Shown one piece after another: positions 24,192-32,972 of a stretch of DNA of 64,000 nucleotides. Each line of letters starts with the position of its first letter. The first letter of the stretch is position 1. The DNA is from JACDCY01 sp964350145. GTDB taxonomy: Bacteria > Gemmatimonadota > Gemmatimonadetes > Gemmatimonadales > Gemmatimonadaceae. Below the pieces are notes generated by a model. The model did no database searches and was not told the origin of the DNA. It saw only the letters and a program-made list of their open reading frames with translations. Position numbers and translations under genes: made by a program. The stretch covers positions 1-64,000 of the forward strand of contig CAYGJL010000006.1 of the NCBI GenBank assembly GCA_964350145.1, read 5' to 3'.

Positions 24192-24608
24192 ATGGCGAAA
24201 GACGACGACACCGGCACCCTGAGCGAGGCCGAGCGCAGGCGTCGGACCAAGGAAGCGGCTTCCAGGCTTCCCATGCGCGACGAGGACTGGGATCCGGTCC
24301 GCGGCATTCGCGTAGTAGGGGTCCTGCTCAAGAGCGTCGCCGTGATTCTCCTGCTGGTAATGCTCGCACAGATCTATTTCACGCTCACTGATCCGTCGGG
24401 CATGCCGGTCACACCGGGCGCGATCATGGGCGAGGCGGTGCGGCTGCTGGCGTTCGCCGCGTTCCTGTGGGGCGGAGCCGACCTTTCTCTGATGCTGACG
24501 CGCTCGCATCACGAGACCCGCGCGACGAGAATTCTCCTGCAGCGACAGAACAATATCTTGTCCAGGATCCTGCGGAGCGAGCGCAAGCTCGGAAAAAACG
24601 CCGAATGA
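24192..24608 (+). CDS. hypothetical two-helix membrane protein
   Basis: This 138-aa protein has a charged N-terminus (SEAERRRRTKEAASRL), two transmembrane helices (about residues 42-65 and 82-102) and a basic C-terminal coiled-coil-like tail (RILLQRQNNILSRILRSERKL). The family is not recognised. It overlaps the next gene by ATGA and begins a four-gene run ending with pyrophosphatase and YggU, so it may be co-transcribed with them. Confidence 0.68.
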   Translation: MAKDDDTGTLSEAERRRRTKEAASRLPMRDEDWDPVRGIRVVGVLLKSVAVILLLVMLAQIYFTLTDPSGMPVTPGAIMGEAVRLLAFAAFLWGGADLSLMLTRSHHETRATRILLQRQNNILSRILRSERKLGKNAE

Positions 24609-24874
24609 CGACCAGCAAGGAAACGGACTGGATGAACCATCCGGTTCTCCGGAAGCTCGTGCAGGAGGTCAACGCCCTGACGCTCGCCGAGCGAGTCACG
24701 CTGGTGAAGGGCTTGGTGCCGGGGATTGCCGAGGAGCTGAGCGACCGGGAGTACGAGAGGTTCGTGGAATCGGTCCGCTTGAAGGGTGAGAGGTTTCATG
24801 AAGCGCAGGCCCATCCGGGCGAGGGCCGGGCGGCGCGCATGACGCCGGGCGAGCGCGATCTCGAGAAGCGCTGA
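24605..24874 (+). CDS. small hypothetical protein
   Basis: This 89-aa soluble helical protein (HPVLRKLVQEVNALTLAERV, EELSDREYERFVESVRLKGE) has an Arg-rich C-terminus. ATG 24605 lies in the stop of the previous gene (ATGA), which fixes the start and suggests coupling. It is followed 9 bp later by ppa. I do not recognise its family. Confidence 0.62.
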   Translation: MTTSKETDWMNHPVLRKLVQEVNALTLAERVTLVKGLVPGIAEELSDREYERFVESVRLKGERFHEAQAHPGEGRAARMTPGERDLEKR

Positions 24875-24883
24875 GGGTCTCGC

Positions 24884-25426
24884 GTGATCAATGCGTGGCA
24901 CGACCTTTCGCCCGGACCGCACCCGCCGGATCACCTCACGGCGGTCGTAGAGATTCCGCGCGGCAGCCGCAACAAGTACGAGCTGGACAAGGTCTCCGGA
25001 CTGATCCGGCTCGACCGCGTGCTCTACTCGGCGGTCCATTATCCCGGCGACTACGGCTTCATTCCGCGCACGCTGCACGAGGACGGCGATCCGCTCGACG
25101 TGCTCGTCATGATCAACGAGCCGACGTTCCCCGGCTGCCACATTGACTGCCGCCCGCTCGGCGTGCTCCGCATGCTCGATCGCGGCGAGCCGGACGACAA
25201 GATCCTCGCGGTGCCGATCAACGATCCGTATTACGGCGAGTACTTCGACATCGCCGATCTCCCGGGACACTTCCTCAAGGAAGTCGAGCACTTCTTCTCG
25301 ATCTACAAGGATCTCGAGGGAAGGCGCGCCGAGATTCAGCGGTGGGAGAAAAGCGAGCTCGCCGCCGGAGTCATTCTGGATTCGATTCGGCGGTACGAGG
25401 AGAAATATCTGCAGCAGGGGCCGTAG
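24884..25426 (+). CDS. ppa: soluble inorganic pyrophosphatase (family I)
   Basis: This 180-aa protein is typical of bacterial PPase. It contains VEIPRGSRNKYELD, HYPGDYGFIPRTL, the DGDPLDVLV acidic motif and DDKILAVP, which carry the Mg2+ and phosphate ligands; Asp residues in DPYYGEYFDI and the lysine in HFFSIYKDLEG follow. It hydrolyses PPi in the cytoplasm and so drives biosynthetic reactions. GTG 24884 is the likely start. Confidence 0.95.
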   Translation: MINAWHDLSPGPHPPDHLTAVVEIPRGSRNKYELDKVSGLIRLDRVLYSAVHYPGDYGFIPRTLHEDGDPLDVLVMINEPTFPGCHIDCRPLGVLRMLDRGEPDDKILAVPINDPYYGEYFDIADLPGHFLKEVEHFFSIYKDLEGRRAEIQRWEKSELAAGVILDSIRRYEEKYLQQGP

Positions 25427-25433
25427 GCCCGCC

Positions 25434-25700
25434 GTGAGCGGGGTGCGGCTCAAGATTCACGTCGTCACGAACGCGAAGAGGACCGAGCTGGCCGGCGTAC
25501 ACGGCGACGCGATCAAGGTCCGCTGTTCCGCGCCGCCGCTCGACGGCCGGGCGAATCAGGAAGTGCGCGAGCTGCTCGCGGCGCTGCTCGGCGTTCCCGC
25601 GCGGGACGTGACGATCGCGCGAGGCGAGCGCTCGCGCGACAAGATCGTGGAGGTCGCGGGTATGGACGGCGACGAGGCCCGCGCTCGACTGGGCGTCTAG
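25434..25700 (+). CDS. YggU/DUF167 family protein
   Basis: This 88-aa protein matches the DUF167 fold: KIHVVTNAKRTEL near the N-terminus, KVRCSAPPLDGRANQEV in the middle, and a C-terminal RDVTIARGERSRDKIVEV. The family is widespread but its function is not established. It lies 7 bp after ppa, and its stop overlaps the convergent aquaporin gene by 4 bp. GTG 25434 is preferred; GTG 25443 is possible. Confidence 0.9.
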   Translation: MSGVRLKIHVVTNAKRTELAGVHGDAIKVRCSAPPLDGRANQEVRELLAALLGVPARDVTIARGERSRDKIVEVAGMDGDEARARLGV

Positions 25701-26404
25701 GCGGGTCTCACCGTGCCGTGGTCCGCGGGCTCCGGCGCGCCGCGCATGAAGAGATACTCGTACAGGACCGCGGCCAGGATGCCGCCCAGGATCGGCGCGG
25801 TCCAGTAGATGAGCTGCCCCTCGTACACGCCGCTTGCGACCGCGGGCCCGAACGAGCGCGCCGGGTTGAGCGAGCCGCCCGTGATCGGGCCGATCGCGAG
25901 TATGCCGGCGGCGAGAGTGAAGCCGATCGCCAGCCCGCCGACGCGCGGCGCCTTGGGATCCACGGCGGTTCCGAACACCACCAGCACCAGGAAGAACGTC
26001 GCGATCATCTCGGCGATGAACGCCTGCGTCCCGGTGATGTCGAGCGAGATGAACTGACCGCCCCCGCGGGCAGCGGCGAAGATGGGGTCGGGGAAAACCG
26101 ACTTCAGCAGATACGCGCCGATCATCGCACCCAGGAGCTGGGCCACCAGATACACGCCCGCCATCATCGGGTCGATGCGCCGAACGGCGAGGAAGCCGAG
26201 CGTGACCGCGGGATTGAAGTGCCCCGAGATCCGCATCAGCGCGGTGACCATCACGGCGAGGATCAGGCCGTGCGCGAAAGCGATCTCGACCAAGCTCGCC
26301 TGCGACCCGGATATGGCCGTGCCCATGATCGCGGCGCCGCCGACGAACACCAGCGCCAAAGTGCCGATGAGCTCCGCCGCAAAGTGCCTCAGCGAGTCCC
26401 GCAT
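25697..26404 (-). CDS. aquaporin / MIP-family channel
   Basis: This 235-aa inner-membrane channel has six transmembrane helices and two half-helix motifs, HFNPAVTLG and SLNPARSFG, that meet to form the pore. It conducts water and perhaps small solutes; I cannot separate AqpZ-type from glycerol-type reliably, although the second NPA loop (NPARSFGPA) is typical of water channels. It lies 48 bp downstream of the ketosynthase gene on the same strand and could be read through from the seven-gene operon, but no coupling is visible. Confidence 0.92.
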   Translation of the reverse strand: MRDSLRHFAAELIGTLALVFVGGAAIMGTAISGSQASLVEIAFAHGLILAVMVTALMRISGHFNPAVTLGFLAVRRIDPMMAGVYLVAQLLGAMIGAYLLKSVFPDPIFAAARGGGQFISLDITGTQAFIAEMIATFFLVLVVFGTAVDPKAPRVGGLAIGFTLAAGILAIGPITGGSLNPARSFGPAVASGVYEGQLIYWTAPILGGILAAVLYEYLFMRGAPEPADHGTVRPA

Positions 26405-26452
26405 GGTCCTTCCTCCGCTGTGAGTGCCGGCTGGGCCGGCTCGGTTTCTGTC

Positions 26453-27694
26453 CTAGCTGGCGCGACGCAGCACCAGCGCCGCGTTGATCCCGCCGAATCC
26501 GAACGAGTTGGTCAGCATGTGCTCGACTCTCCGCTCGCGACCGGCGCCGGGAAGGTAGTCAAGATCGCACGCGTCGTCCGCGACGGTAAGGTTGATCGTG
26601 GGAGGAAGCCAGTTTTCCTCGAGCGCGAGGGCGCAGATGCCCGCCTCGATGGCGCCGGACGCGCCGAGCGCGTGCCCGTAGTATCCCTTCGTGCCGCTCA
26701 CGAGGAGCCGGCGCGAATGCTCGCCGAACACCGCCTTGATGGCCACGGTCTCGGTCGAGTCGTTGAGCGGCGTGGAGCTGCCGTGCGCGTTGACGTATTC
26801 GATGTCGCCGGGGGAAATGTCCGCGTCCGCCAGCGCGATCCGCATCGCGCGCGCGGCCTGTGATCCGTCCGGCAGCGGCGCGGTCATGTGGTGCGCGTCG
26901 TTGGTGACGCCGAAACCTGCGACTTCGCCGTAAATGCGCGCGCCGCGCGCCAGCGCGCGGCCGTACTCCTCGAGGATCAGCGTCGCCGCGCCCTCGCCCA
27001 TCACGAAGCCGTCGCGGTGCCGGTCGAACGGCCGCGAGGCGTGCTCGGGATCGTCGTTGTTGGTGGACATCGCGCGGATCAGCGCGAACGCGCCGAAGCA
27101 CAGCGGCGACAGCGGTGCCTCTGCTCCGCCCGCGATCATCACGTCGGCGTAGCCGTCGCGCACCTGCCGGAACGCATCGCCGATCGCGATGGCACCCGAC
27201 GCGCAGCTCATCGAGTTGGTCGAGTTGGGTCCCTGCACGCCGAGCTCGATGGCCACGTTGCAGCTCGCCGATCCGCCGAACACCGCGAGCGCGAGCGTGG
27301 CGTCCACGCCCCGCAGCCCCTCGCGCAAAAACACCTCCGACTGCTGCTCGCCATACGCGACGCCGCCGAGCGCCGTGCCCATCATCGCGCCGATGCGCTC
27401 GCGGTCCTCGCGCTCCATACGGATGCCGGCGTCCTCCAGCGCCATGCGCGCGGTCACGACCGCGAACTGCGCGAAGCGGTCGAGGCGGCGGGCGCGCTTC
27501 GCGTCGAGATGGTCGGCGGGCGCGTACTCGCTCACCTCGGCGGCGTTGCGGCTGCGGAACGGAGCCGGGTCGAAGCGGGTGACGTTTCGCACCGCCGACC
27601 GGCCGGCGCGAAGACCTTCGAGCAGGCCGGAGCGCGTGAGGCCGATGGGCGTGATCGCGCCGATCCCGGTGATCGCGACGCGGCGCCGCTTCAT
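26453..27694 (-). CDS. beta-ketoacyl-ACP synthase II (FabF-like)
   Basis: This 413-aa condensing enzyme has the complete KAS II triad: Cys164 (SMSCASGA), His304 (NAHGSSTPLND) and His341 (KGYYGHALGASG, with Lys336). It elongates acyl-ACP with malonyl-ACP. ATG 27694 overlaps the stop of the SRPBCC gene (ATGA), which places it as the last gene of a seven-gene coupled operon. No ACP, ketoreductase or dehydratase is encoded alongside, so it must borrow these if it acts in chain building. The operon context suggests a dedicated role in a specialised lipid or polyketide pathway rather than housekeeping fatty-acid synthesis (inference). Confidence 0.93.
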   Translation of the reverse strand: MKRRRVAITGIGAITPIGLTRSGLLEGLRAGRSAVRNVTRFDPAPFRSRNAAEVSEYAPADHLDAKRARRLDRFAQFAVVTARMALEDAGIRMEREDRERIGAMMGTALGGVAYGEQQSEVFLREGLRGVDATLALAVFGGSASCNVAIELGVQGPNSTNSMSCASGAIAIGDAFRQVRDGYADVMIAGGAEAPLSPLCFGAFALIRAMSTNNDDPEHASRPFDRHRDGFVMGEGAATLILEEYGRALARGARIYGEVAGFGVTNDAHHMTAPLPDGSQAARAMRIALADADISPGDIEYVNAHGSSTPLNDSTETVAIKAVFGEHSRRLLVSGTKGYYGHALGASGAIEAGICALALEENWLPPTINLTVADDACDLDYLPGAGRERRVEHMLTNSFGFGGINAALVLRRAS

Positions 27695-28230
27695 GCGATC
27701 TCCCCCGGCGCCAGAGCGGCGCGCTCCGCGACGCTCGCGAGTCCCGTGAGCGTGCGGCTGGCGATGCCGTGGATGAACACCGGCCCGATGACGTGCTGCG
27801 CGGCGTGCACGCCGATCAGCGGCCAGCGCGGGCCATCCCACGCGTGCACGATCCTCACCCGCGTTCCGGCGCTCACCGGCTCAAAGCTCCACTCGACATC
27901 CATCGCTTTGGTTATTCCCCCGATGTGGCGGAAGCGAATCGCGGGCCGCTGCGGAATCACCTCCATGAGGGATAACCACCAAGTGGGCCAGCCGATAGGA
28001 CCAAAATGGCGGTGGGCGGACATCTCGACGATGGCCAACCCTTCGGGCGATGGCGCGCGAAACCGCACGTACCGGTAGTGCGCGAGATGCGCGGGCCAGC
28101 GCTCCACGTCGCGCGCCAAGGCGAACATGGTCGCCGGCGATGCGGCGACGATCCGCTCGTCCACCGTTTCCATCGCGCGGCCGAGCGGCATCGCACCGAG
28201 CGAGCCACGCTCCGGCGAGCCGCCGGTCAT
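27691..28230 (-). CDS. SRPBCC-family (polyketide cyclase/START-like) protein
   Basis: This 179-aa protein has a typical helix-grip pattern: VDERIVAASPATMFALARDVERWPAH at the N-terminus, then alternating strands (YVRFRAPS, AIVEMSA, AIRFRHIGG, MDVEWSFEPVSAGTRVRIVHAWD) and a long C-terminal helix. SRPBCC proteins bind hydrophobic ligands; some cyclise polyketides, others carry lipids. It is coupled at both ends (ATGA overlaps with the methyltransferase upstream and the ketosynthase downstream). A cyclase or ligand-shaping role beside the ketosynthase is plausible but inferred. An internal ATG (MPLGRAMET) is an alternative start. Confidence 0.85.
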   Translation of the reverse strand: MTGGSPERGSLGAMPLGRAMETVDERIVAASPATMFALARDVERWPAHLAHYRYVRFRAPSPEGLAIVEMSAHRHFGPIGWPTWWLSLMEVIPQRPAIRFRHIGGITKAMDVEWSFEPVSAGTRVRIVHAWDGPRWPLIGVHAAQHVIGPVFIHGIASRTLTGLASVAERAALAPGEIA

Positions 28231-28928
28231 CGCGGCTCCCAGCTGGTCGTCACCCGAAAAGCCAGCCGCCTGCACACGGGCACATCCGCGCCGACGGCCT
28301 CGCGGACCAGCGCTCGCAGCTCGCGTGGAGTGAATCCGCGCAGCACCGACACGACGCCGTCGTGCCGGCTGATCGGGTGAAACAGCAGCGGGAACGATGC
28401 CAGCCAGAGTCCGGCCGCCGCAGTCCAGCTCCGCCGCAGATCGCTCACCACGCAGCACACTCGCGCTACGCGGTCCATCTCCCGCAGCAGCGCGACCCCG
28501 GTCGTGCCGGGAAAATGATGCAGCAGCTGCGAGCAGGTGACCACATCGAAGCTGTCGTCCCCGAATGGGAGGCGGAGCGCGTCGGCGCACACGGCCGCGT
28601 CCATCCTGGCCGCGCTCGCGGTCGCGAGCTCCGGCGATATGTCCACGCCGACCGTGCGAAGCTGTACGCCGTGCGCCCAGGCGCGATGTCTCGCGCGCGC
28701 CGGAATGTCACCGATGCCGGTGCCCACGTCGAGCAGAGTCGCCATGAGCGGAAGGTCGCCCAGCGCCGGCTCCAGCTCCGCAAGCAGCGCGGACGCGCCG
28801 CCGAAAAGCGTGTTGGCGCGCGCGACGTCGCGCATGGATCGCCGTACGATTCGCGGATCGACGCCGTCGCCTTCGAGTATCTCCGAGCCGTGGCGCCGGG
28901 ACGGCGTGAGCAGCGGGATGGGGCTCAC
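28227..28928 (-). CDS. class I SAM-dependent methyltransferase
   Basis: This 233-aa Rossmann methyltransferase has motif I LLDVGTGIGDIP, the acidic end of strand 2 in VGVDISPE, then ADALRLPFGDDSFDVVTCSQLLHHF, as in many small-molecule methyltransferases, and a C-terminal strand with RGFTPREL. It starts at GTG 28928, overlapping the stop of the flavin reductase (GTGA). It is soluble; the substrate is unknown and is probably an intermediate of the operon pathway. Confidence 0.88.
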   Translation of the reverse strand: MSPIPLLTPSRRHGSEILEGDGVDPRIVRRSMRDVARANTLFGGASALLAELEPALGDLPLMATLLDVGTGIGDIPARARHRAWAHGVQLRTVGVDISPELATASAARMDAAVCADALRLPFGDDSFDVVTCSQLLHHFPGTTGVALLREMDRVARVCCVVSDLRRSWTAAAGLWLASFPLLFHPISRHDGVVSVLRGFTPRELRALVREAVGADVPVCRRLAFRVTTSWEPR

Positions 28929-29404
28929 CGTTCGAGGCGACCGTAGCCGCCGCGGTAGTACACCAGCGGCGGCGCGTCGCCGGCGTCGGCCGCTTCGACG
29001 CGGCCGACGAAAATCGTGTGGTCGCCGCCCTCGTAGCGGTGCGTCAGCTCGCACTCCAGCCACGCGGCCGCGCCAGTGAGAAGCGCCAGGCCGTTCGTCC
29101 CCCGCGTGTACGACGTACCCTCGAACCGGTCGTTGTCGGGGTCGCTGAACTTGCGCGCGAGATCCTCCTGGTCGGCCGCGAGCACGTTCACGGTGAACGC
29201 CTTCGCGCCCTCGAGAATGCCGTGCATCTCCGTGCCGTGGCCTATGCACACGAGGATCAACGGCGGCTCGAGGCTGAGCGAGGAGAACGCGCTCACGGTC
29301 ATGCCGTGGTCCGCCCCGTCTCCGCTGTGGGCCGTCACGATGGTCACGCCGCTCGCGAACCGGCTCAAGACGCTGCGGAAGCGATACTCGTCGATCTGCG
29401 TCAT
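28925..29404 (-). CDS. flavin reductase-like FMN-binding protein
   Basis: This 159-aa protein belongs to the split-barrel flavin reductase family: FRSVLSRFASGVTIVTA, GMTVSAFSSLSLEPPLILVCI, FTVNVLAADQEDLARKFS, and DHTIFVGRVE with His near the C-terminus. Such proteins reduce FMN or FAD with NAD(P)H and supply it to a partner monooxygenase. It is coupled to the upstream FAD-dependent oxidoreductase gene (ATGA), so that protein could be its partner, although the partner has its own FAD-binding signature. Confidence 0.88.
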   Translation of the reverse strand: MTQIDEYRFRSVLSRFASGVTIVTAHSGDGADHGMTVSAFSSLSLEPPLILVCIGHGTEMHGILEGAKAFTVNVLAADQEDLARKFSDPDNDRFEGTSYTRGTNGLALLTGAAAWLECELTHRYEGGDHTIFVGRVEAADAGDAPPLVYYRGGYGRLER

Positions 29405-30645
29405 CGGCCCGGAACCAGCAGAAGACCGAGGTAGGACAGGCGGAGCACCTCGCGTGGCGGGACGAAGTCCCCCGCGGCGCCGACGAATAGATCGGCCAGG
29501 TCCTGGCGGCGCGATAGCACGCGCACGGCACGATTCATCATTTGCGGGAATGCTACTGCCGCGCCCACGAGTCGCTCCAGCCGCCATTTTCCGCCGAACT
29601 CCACGCGTCGCGCCCGGTCGTAGGCGACGAGCGGCGCGCTCGCGCTTCCCGCCGGCGCCGCCAGCGACTCGAGCACGAAGGCGCTGAGCATCTCGCCGCC
29701 GCGGAGCGCCGTGTAGATGCCTTCACCAGTGAATGGATCGAAGAAGTCCGCGGCGTCGCCGACGACAGCAGCGCCCGGCGCCCACGCGCGCCGCACCGCC
29801 GACGCGAACGGGCCCGTGGCGCGCACTGGCGTCACGCACCGCGCGCCCGCAAACCGCTCGCGCAGGTGCGGCCGGTCGTCGATCCATTCCTCAAAGAACT
29901 CCTCGCGCGCCCCCGCGATGTCCTTCGCGCGCGCGACCGGCACGACGAGCGCGACATTTATCACTCCGCCGCCGACGGGAGCGAGCCCGAAGTAGCCTTC
30001 CCGGTCCACGTGCATCTCGCCGACATCCCCCATCCCGGCCACGCCCGAATGGTGCGACACAAGGGCGATCCGGCTGGGCCAGCGCGAGCGCCGGGCGAGG
30101 CCGAGCCGCCGCGACACGACCGAGCGAAGCCCGTCAGCCCCTACGACCAGCTTCGCGCGGAGGGAGGTGCGCTCGCCGGCCGCGTCCGCGGCGACCACGC
30201 CGGTCGCGCGCCCGGCGTGGTCGCGCGTCACGTCGACGACTCTCGCTTGTTCGCGTACGCGCGCGCCGGCGATCCTGGCCCGCTCGAGCAGCAGCGGATC
30301 CAGAATCGTGCGACGGAGCGCCAGCCCGTCGTCACGGAATCCGCGGAAGCCGTGCTCGCCGACGAACCGCCCGCGAAAGCTCAGCCCGCTCGGCGCGCGC
30401 ACCATCATCCCGGACAGCCGCGCGGCGCCGGCCGCCTCCACTTTCTCGAGCGCGCCCATCGCCTGCAGTATGCGTGACGCCTGCGGGCTGAGGTACTCGG
30501 AGCAGATCTTGTCGCGCGGGAACGCGGCGCGATCGAGCAGCAGCACGTCCACGCCCCGCGAGGCGAGAAAAAACGCCGTCGCCGAGCCTGCGGGGCCCGC
30601 GCCCACGACGATCACGTCGGCGTCGCGCGCTTGCGTGCCGCTCAC
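29401..30645 (-). CDS. FAD-dependent oxidoreductase, geranylgeranyl-reductase family
   Basis: This 414-aa flavoprotein has the dinucleotide motif VVGAGPAGSATAF at the N-terminus, the middle motif VVGADGLRSVVSRRLG and VVGDAADFFDPFTGEG, which fit the PHBH/GGR superfamily. Members hydroxylate aromatics or reduce double bonds of isoprenoid chains. FPRDKICSEYLSP after the FAD site resembles GGR-like lipid reductases. GTG 30645 overlaps the radical SAM stop (GTGA). The protein may be membrane-associated because of its C-terminal hydrophobic segment. Reductase and monooxygenase functions are both possible. Confidence 0.87.
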   Translation of the reverse strand: MSGTQARDADVIVVGAGPAGSATAFFLASRGVDVLLLDRAAFPRDKICSEYLSPQASRILQAMGALEKVEAAGAARLSGMMVRAPSGLSFRGRFVGEHGFRGFRDDGLALRRTILDPLLLERARIAGARVREQARVVDVTRDHAGRATGVVAADAAGERTSLRAKLVVGADGLRSVVSRRLGLARRSRWPSRIALVSHHSGVAGMGDVGEMHVDREGYFGLAPVGGGVINVALVVPVARAKDIAGAREEFFEEWIDDRPHLRERFAGARCVTPVRATGPFASAVRRAWAPGAAVVGDAADFFDPFTGEGIYTALRGGEMLSAFVLESLAAPAGSASAPLVAYDRARRVEFGGKWRLERLVGAAVAFPQMMNRAVRVLSRRQDLADLFVGAAGDFVPPREVLRLSYLGLLLVPGR

Positions 30646-32120
30646 GCTACGGCCCTCGCCATGCGCTGGAACACGCCCATGTAGCGCCAGTGCGGGCGCG
30701 GCAGGTGCAGCAACGACGCCATCCGCGTCACGTAGGGCAGGATGACGGACCGCGAGTCGGCCGAGAACATGAAGCGTGGATGATCGGCCGCGAACCGGCG
30801 CAGGCGATTGACGGCGCTCTCGAACCCGAGCGCGGGCGAAAAGTAGAATCGGGGCGCGAGCAGAGTATCCCCGGCGGCCACTACACCTTCCTGCAGCGCG
30901 ATGCGATGCAGAGTGGTGCCGGGGTAGATCCGCAGGCCGACAGTGAGATACACCGCGTCGCCGCGGCCGAGGCGCCACGCTGCGAAGGACAACGTTTCTT
31001 CGAGCGTGGCGGGAGTCTCGCCCGGCCCACCCACCAGAAATATCCAAAGCGTGCGGATGCCTGCGCGCTCAACGCGCTCGGCAACTTCGCGCGCCTTCGC
31101 GGCGGTGAATCCCTTTCCCAGGCGGTCCAACACGGCGTCGCTCGCGCTCTCGGCGGTTATGCCGAGCGTGCGGAAACCCGCCGCGCGCATCGCGGACAGC
31201 AGCTCCCGCGGCGCGGTCGCGGGAGTGAAGTTCGTCGTGTCGAGCTGCACGCCGAGCCGGCGGCGCTCGATCTCCTCGCAGATCTCGATCGCGTGGCCCG
31301 GGGGAGAGTTGAACGTCGAATCCACGAAATCCACGTGCCGCACGCCCGCGTTGCGCCGCAGCGCGGCGATCTCGTCCGCCACGAGAGCCGGGCTCCGGGT
31401 GCGGTAGCCGAAGCCTTCGACGTTGCGGTAGGTGCAGTACACGCAGCGGTACACGCAGCCGCGCTTGGTCTGCACCGGGACCGTCGCGCCGTGCCGTTGG
31501 TAGCGCCTGAGATCCACCCAGCGCGCGAGCGCGGGCGGCGGCAGCGAATCCAGGTCCGCGTCCTCGCCGGGCGGCGTGAACGTGATTGCGTCCGCGCCGC
31601 GCCGCACAAGCCCGGGGATCGCCTGGGGCTCCTCGCCAGCCGCGAGCGCCGCCACGAGGGCGACGCTGGCGCGCTCGCCGTCGCCCGCGACGGCGTAGTC
31701 CACGCCGAGCTCGGTGAACAGCGCCTCGGGCGCGACTCCGAACGCGGCTCCCCCGGCTATCAGGCGGGATCCTCGCGGTGACGCGGCGCGCAGCTCGCGC
31801 ACGACCGCGGCTGCTTCGGGCGTGTAGTGCTGCAGCGCGACGGCGTCGCTGTTGTCGATGTTGCGCACGGACACGCCCACGACGTCGGGCTTGAACCGGC
31901 GCGCGGCGGCGCCGGCGGCCGCGGCCGGCTCGCGCGCGAAGCAGAGGTCGAGCAGCTCCACTTCGTGGCCGGCGTGCTCGAGCGACGATGCGACGGCGGC
32001 GAGCCCGTTGGGCACGACCGGATAGGGCTGCCGCTCGGTGTTGGTGCTGACGAGCAGCACGCGGGCGCGTGAGCCCGCGGCCGCGCGTCCGGAAGCGGCC
32101 GGCCGGCTATGCGAGGGCAA
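30642..32120 (-). CDS. B12-binding-domain radical SAM protein
   Basis: This protein is about 492 aa from TTG 32120. The N-terminal ~150 residues are a cobalamin-binding-type Rossmann domain (VLLVSTNTERQPYPVVPNGL, HEVELLDLC, DVVGVSVRNID). The radical SAM domain has the cluster motif CVYRCVYC (Cys-x3-Cys-x2-Cys), with TLWIFLVGGPGET downstream. Relatives methylate or rearrange unreactive carbons (for example hopanoid methylation, BchE cyclisation). TTG 32120 has GGGAAG upstream and overlaps the DUF92 stop; GTG 32060 is the main alternative. Any link to B12 supply from cobA upstream is speculative. Confidence 0.88.
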   Translation of the reverse strand: MPSHSRPAASGRAAAGSRARVLLVSTNTERQPYPVVPNGLAAVASSLEHAGHEVELLDLCFAREPAAAAGAAARRFKPDVVGVSVRNIDNSDAVALQHYTPEAAAVVRELRAASPRGSRLIAGGAAFGVAPEALFTELGVDYAVAGDGERASVALVAALAAGEEPQAIPGLVRRGADAITFTPPGEDADLDSLPPPALARWVDLRRYQRHGATVPVQTKRGCVYRCVYCTYRNVEGFGYRTRSPALVADEIAALRRNAGVRHVDFVDSTFNSPPGHAIEICEEIERRRLGVQLDTTNFTPATAPRELLSAMRAAGFRTLGITAESASDAVLDRLGKGFTAAKAREVAERVERAGIRTLWIFLVGGPGETPATLEETLSFAAWRLGRGDAVYLTVGLRIYPGTTLHRIALQEGVVAAGDTLLAPRFYFSPALGFESAVNRLRRFAADHPRFMFSADSRSVILPYVTRMASLLHLPRPHWRYMGVFQRMARAVA

Positions 32121-32895
32121 AAATGCTTCCCGCGAGCCCGGCGCCCGACAGAGTAGCCAGCAGGTTGACCATGTCGTTGTCCATCCAGCGCACCCCGCGA
32201 CTCGCTTGCGTTGGCCGGCCGCAATGATGAACCGGCTGCTCGGTCTCGGCACGGCAGTCGCGGCAAAATCGCCGCGCCTGCAAAGTCGCACCCAGAACCG
32301 AGTCCACGATCATGCCGAGCATTCCCGCAAGAAAACCGCCGGCCGCTACGGCATGTGGCCATCCAATAAGTAGCATGGTGCCGGCCATGGTGGCGGCGCC
32401 CGCGGCGGCGCCCAGGAAGCCTGCCATGGTCACGCCGCCGGAAGTGCCGCGGGCCATGGGCCTTCCGGAGGCTATCGAGCGAGGAACGCCACCGAATGCG
32501 ATCCCGGTCTCCGTCGCCCAACTGTCGGCCGCGGCCGCGGCGATCGCGCCGGCTCCGGCGGCGATCAGCACCGGCGAGTCCGTGAGGAGCCAGCCGATTC
32601 CCGCCGCCGCGAACGCCCCGCCGTTGGACAGCACCTGAATCGCGTCGCGCCGTGCGCCCTTCGCCAGGACGCCGCGGGTCAACTCGCGCTTGCGCTCGGC
32701 GCGGTACGCGGACAGCGCCGACGTCAGAACGAAGAAGACCACGAGCACGATCCCCCAGCTCCACCCCGCTGTGACGGCCGCCGTCCCGACGACGGTTGCG
32801 GCGACCGCGCCCGTCGTGGAGAGCAACCGCGCCCGGGCGCCGCCGCCGGCGATGATCGCGGCGAGGACCGCGCCGACTACCAAACGGAGGATCAT
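32107..32895 (-). CDS. DUF92 integral membrane protein (VTE6-like family)
   Basis: This 262-aa inner-membrane protein of about six to seven helices has the DUF92 landmarks: KRELTRGVLAKGARR, AAADSWATETG, GGVTMAGFLGA, FCRDCRAETE with following HHCG, and the terminal WMDNDMVNLLATL. Plant member VTE6 is reported as a phytyl-phosphate kinase, so a polyprenyl- or alkyl-phosphate kinase role is plausible but unproven here. It is the first gene of the seven-gene run and diverges from 32973 across 77 bp. Confidence 0.85.
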   Translation of the reverse strand: MILRLVVGAVLAAIIAGGGARARLLSTTGAVAATVVGTAAVTAGWSWGIVLVVFFVLTSALSAYRAERKRELTRGVLAKGARRDAIQVLSNGGAFAAAGIGWLLTDSPVLIAAGAGAIAAAAADSWATETGIAFGGVPRSIASGRPMARGTSGGVTMAGFLGAAAGAATMAGTMLLIGWPHAVAAGGFLAGMLGMIVDSVLGATLQARRFCRDCRAETEQPVHHCGRPTQASRGVRWMDNDMVNLLATLSGAGLAGSIFALA

Positions 32896-32972
32896 GGCGT
32901 CATGAGCGTTGAACGAGGTTCAGGCGCACGTTAGCTTGGGCGCTCCCACCACACGCGACAATTTCCGCGACA

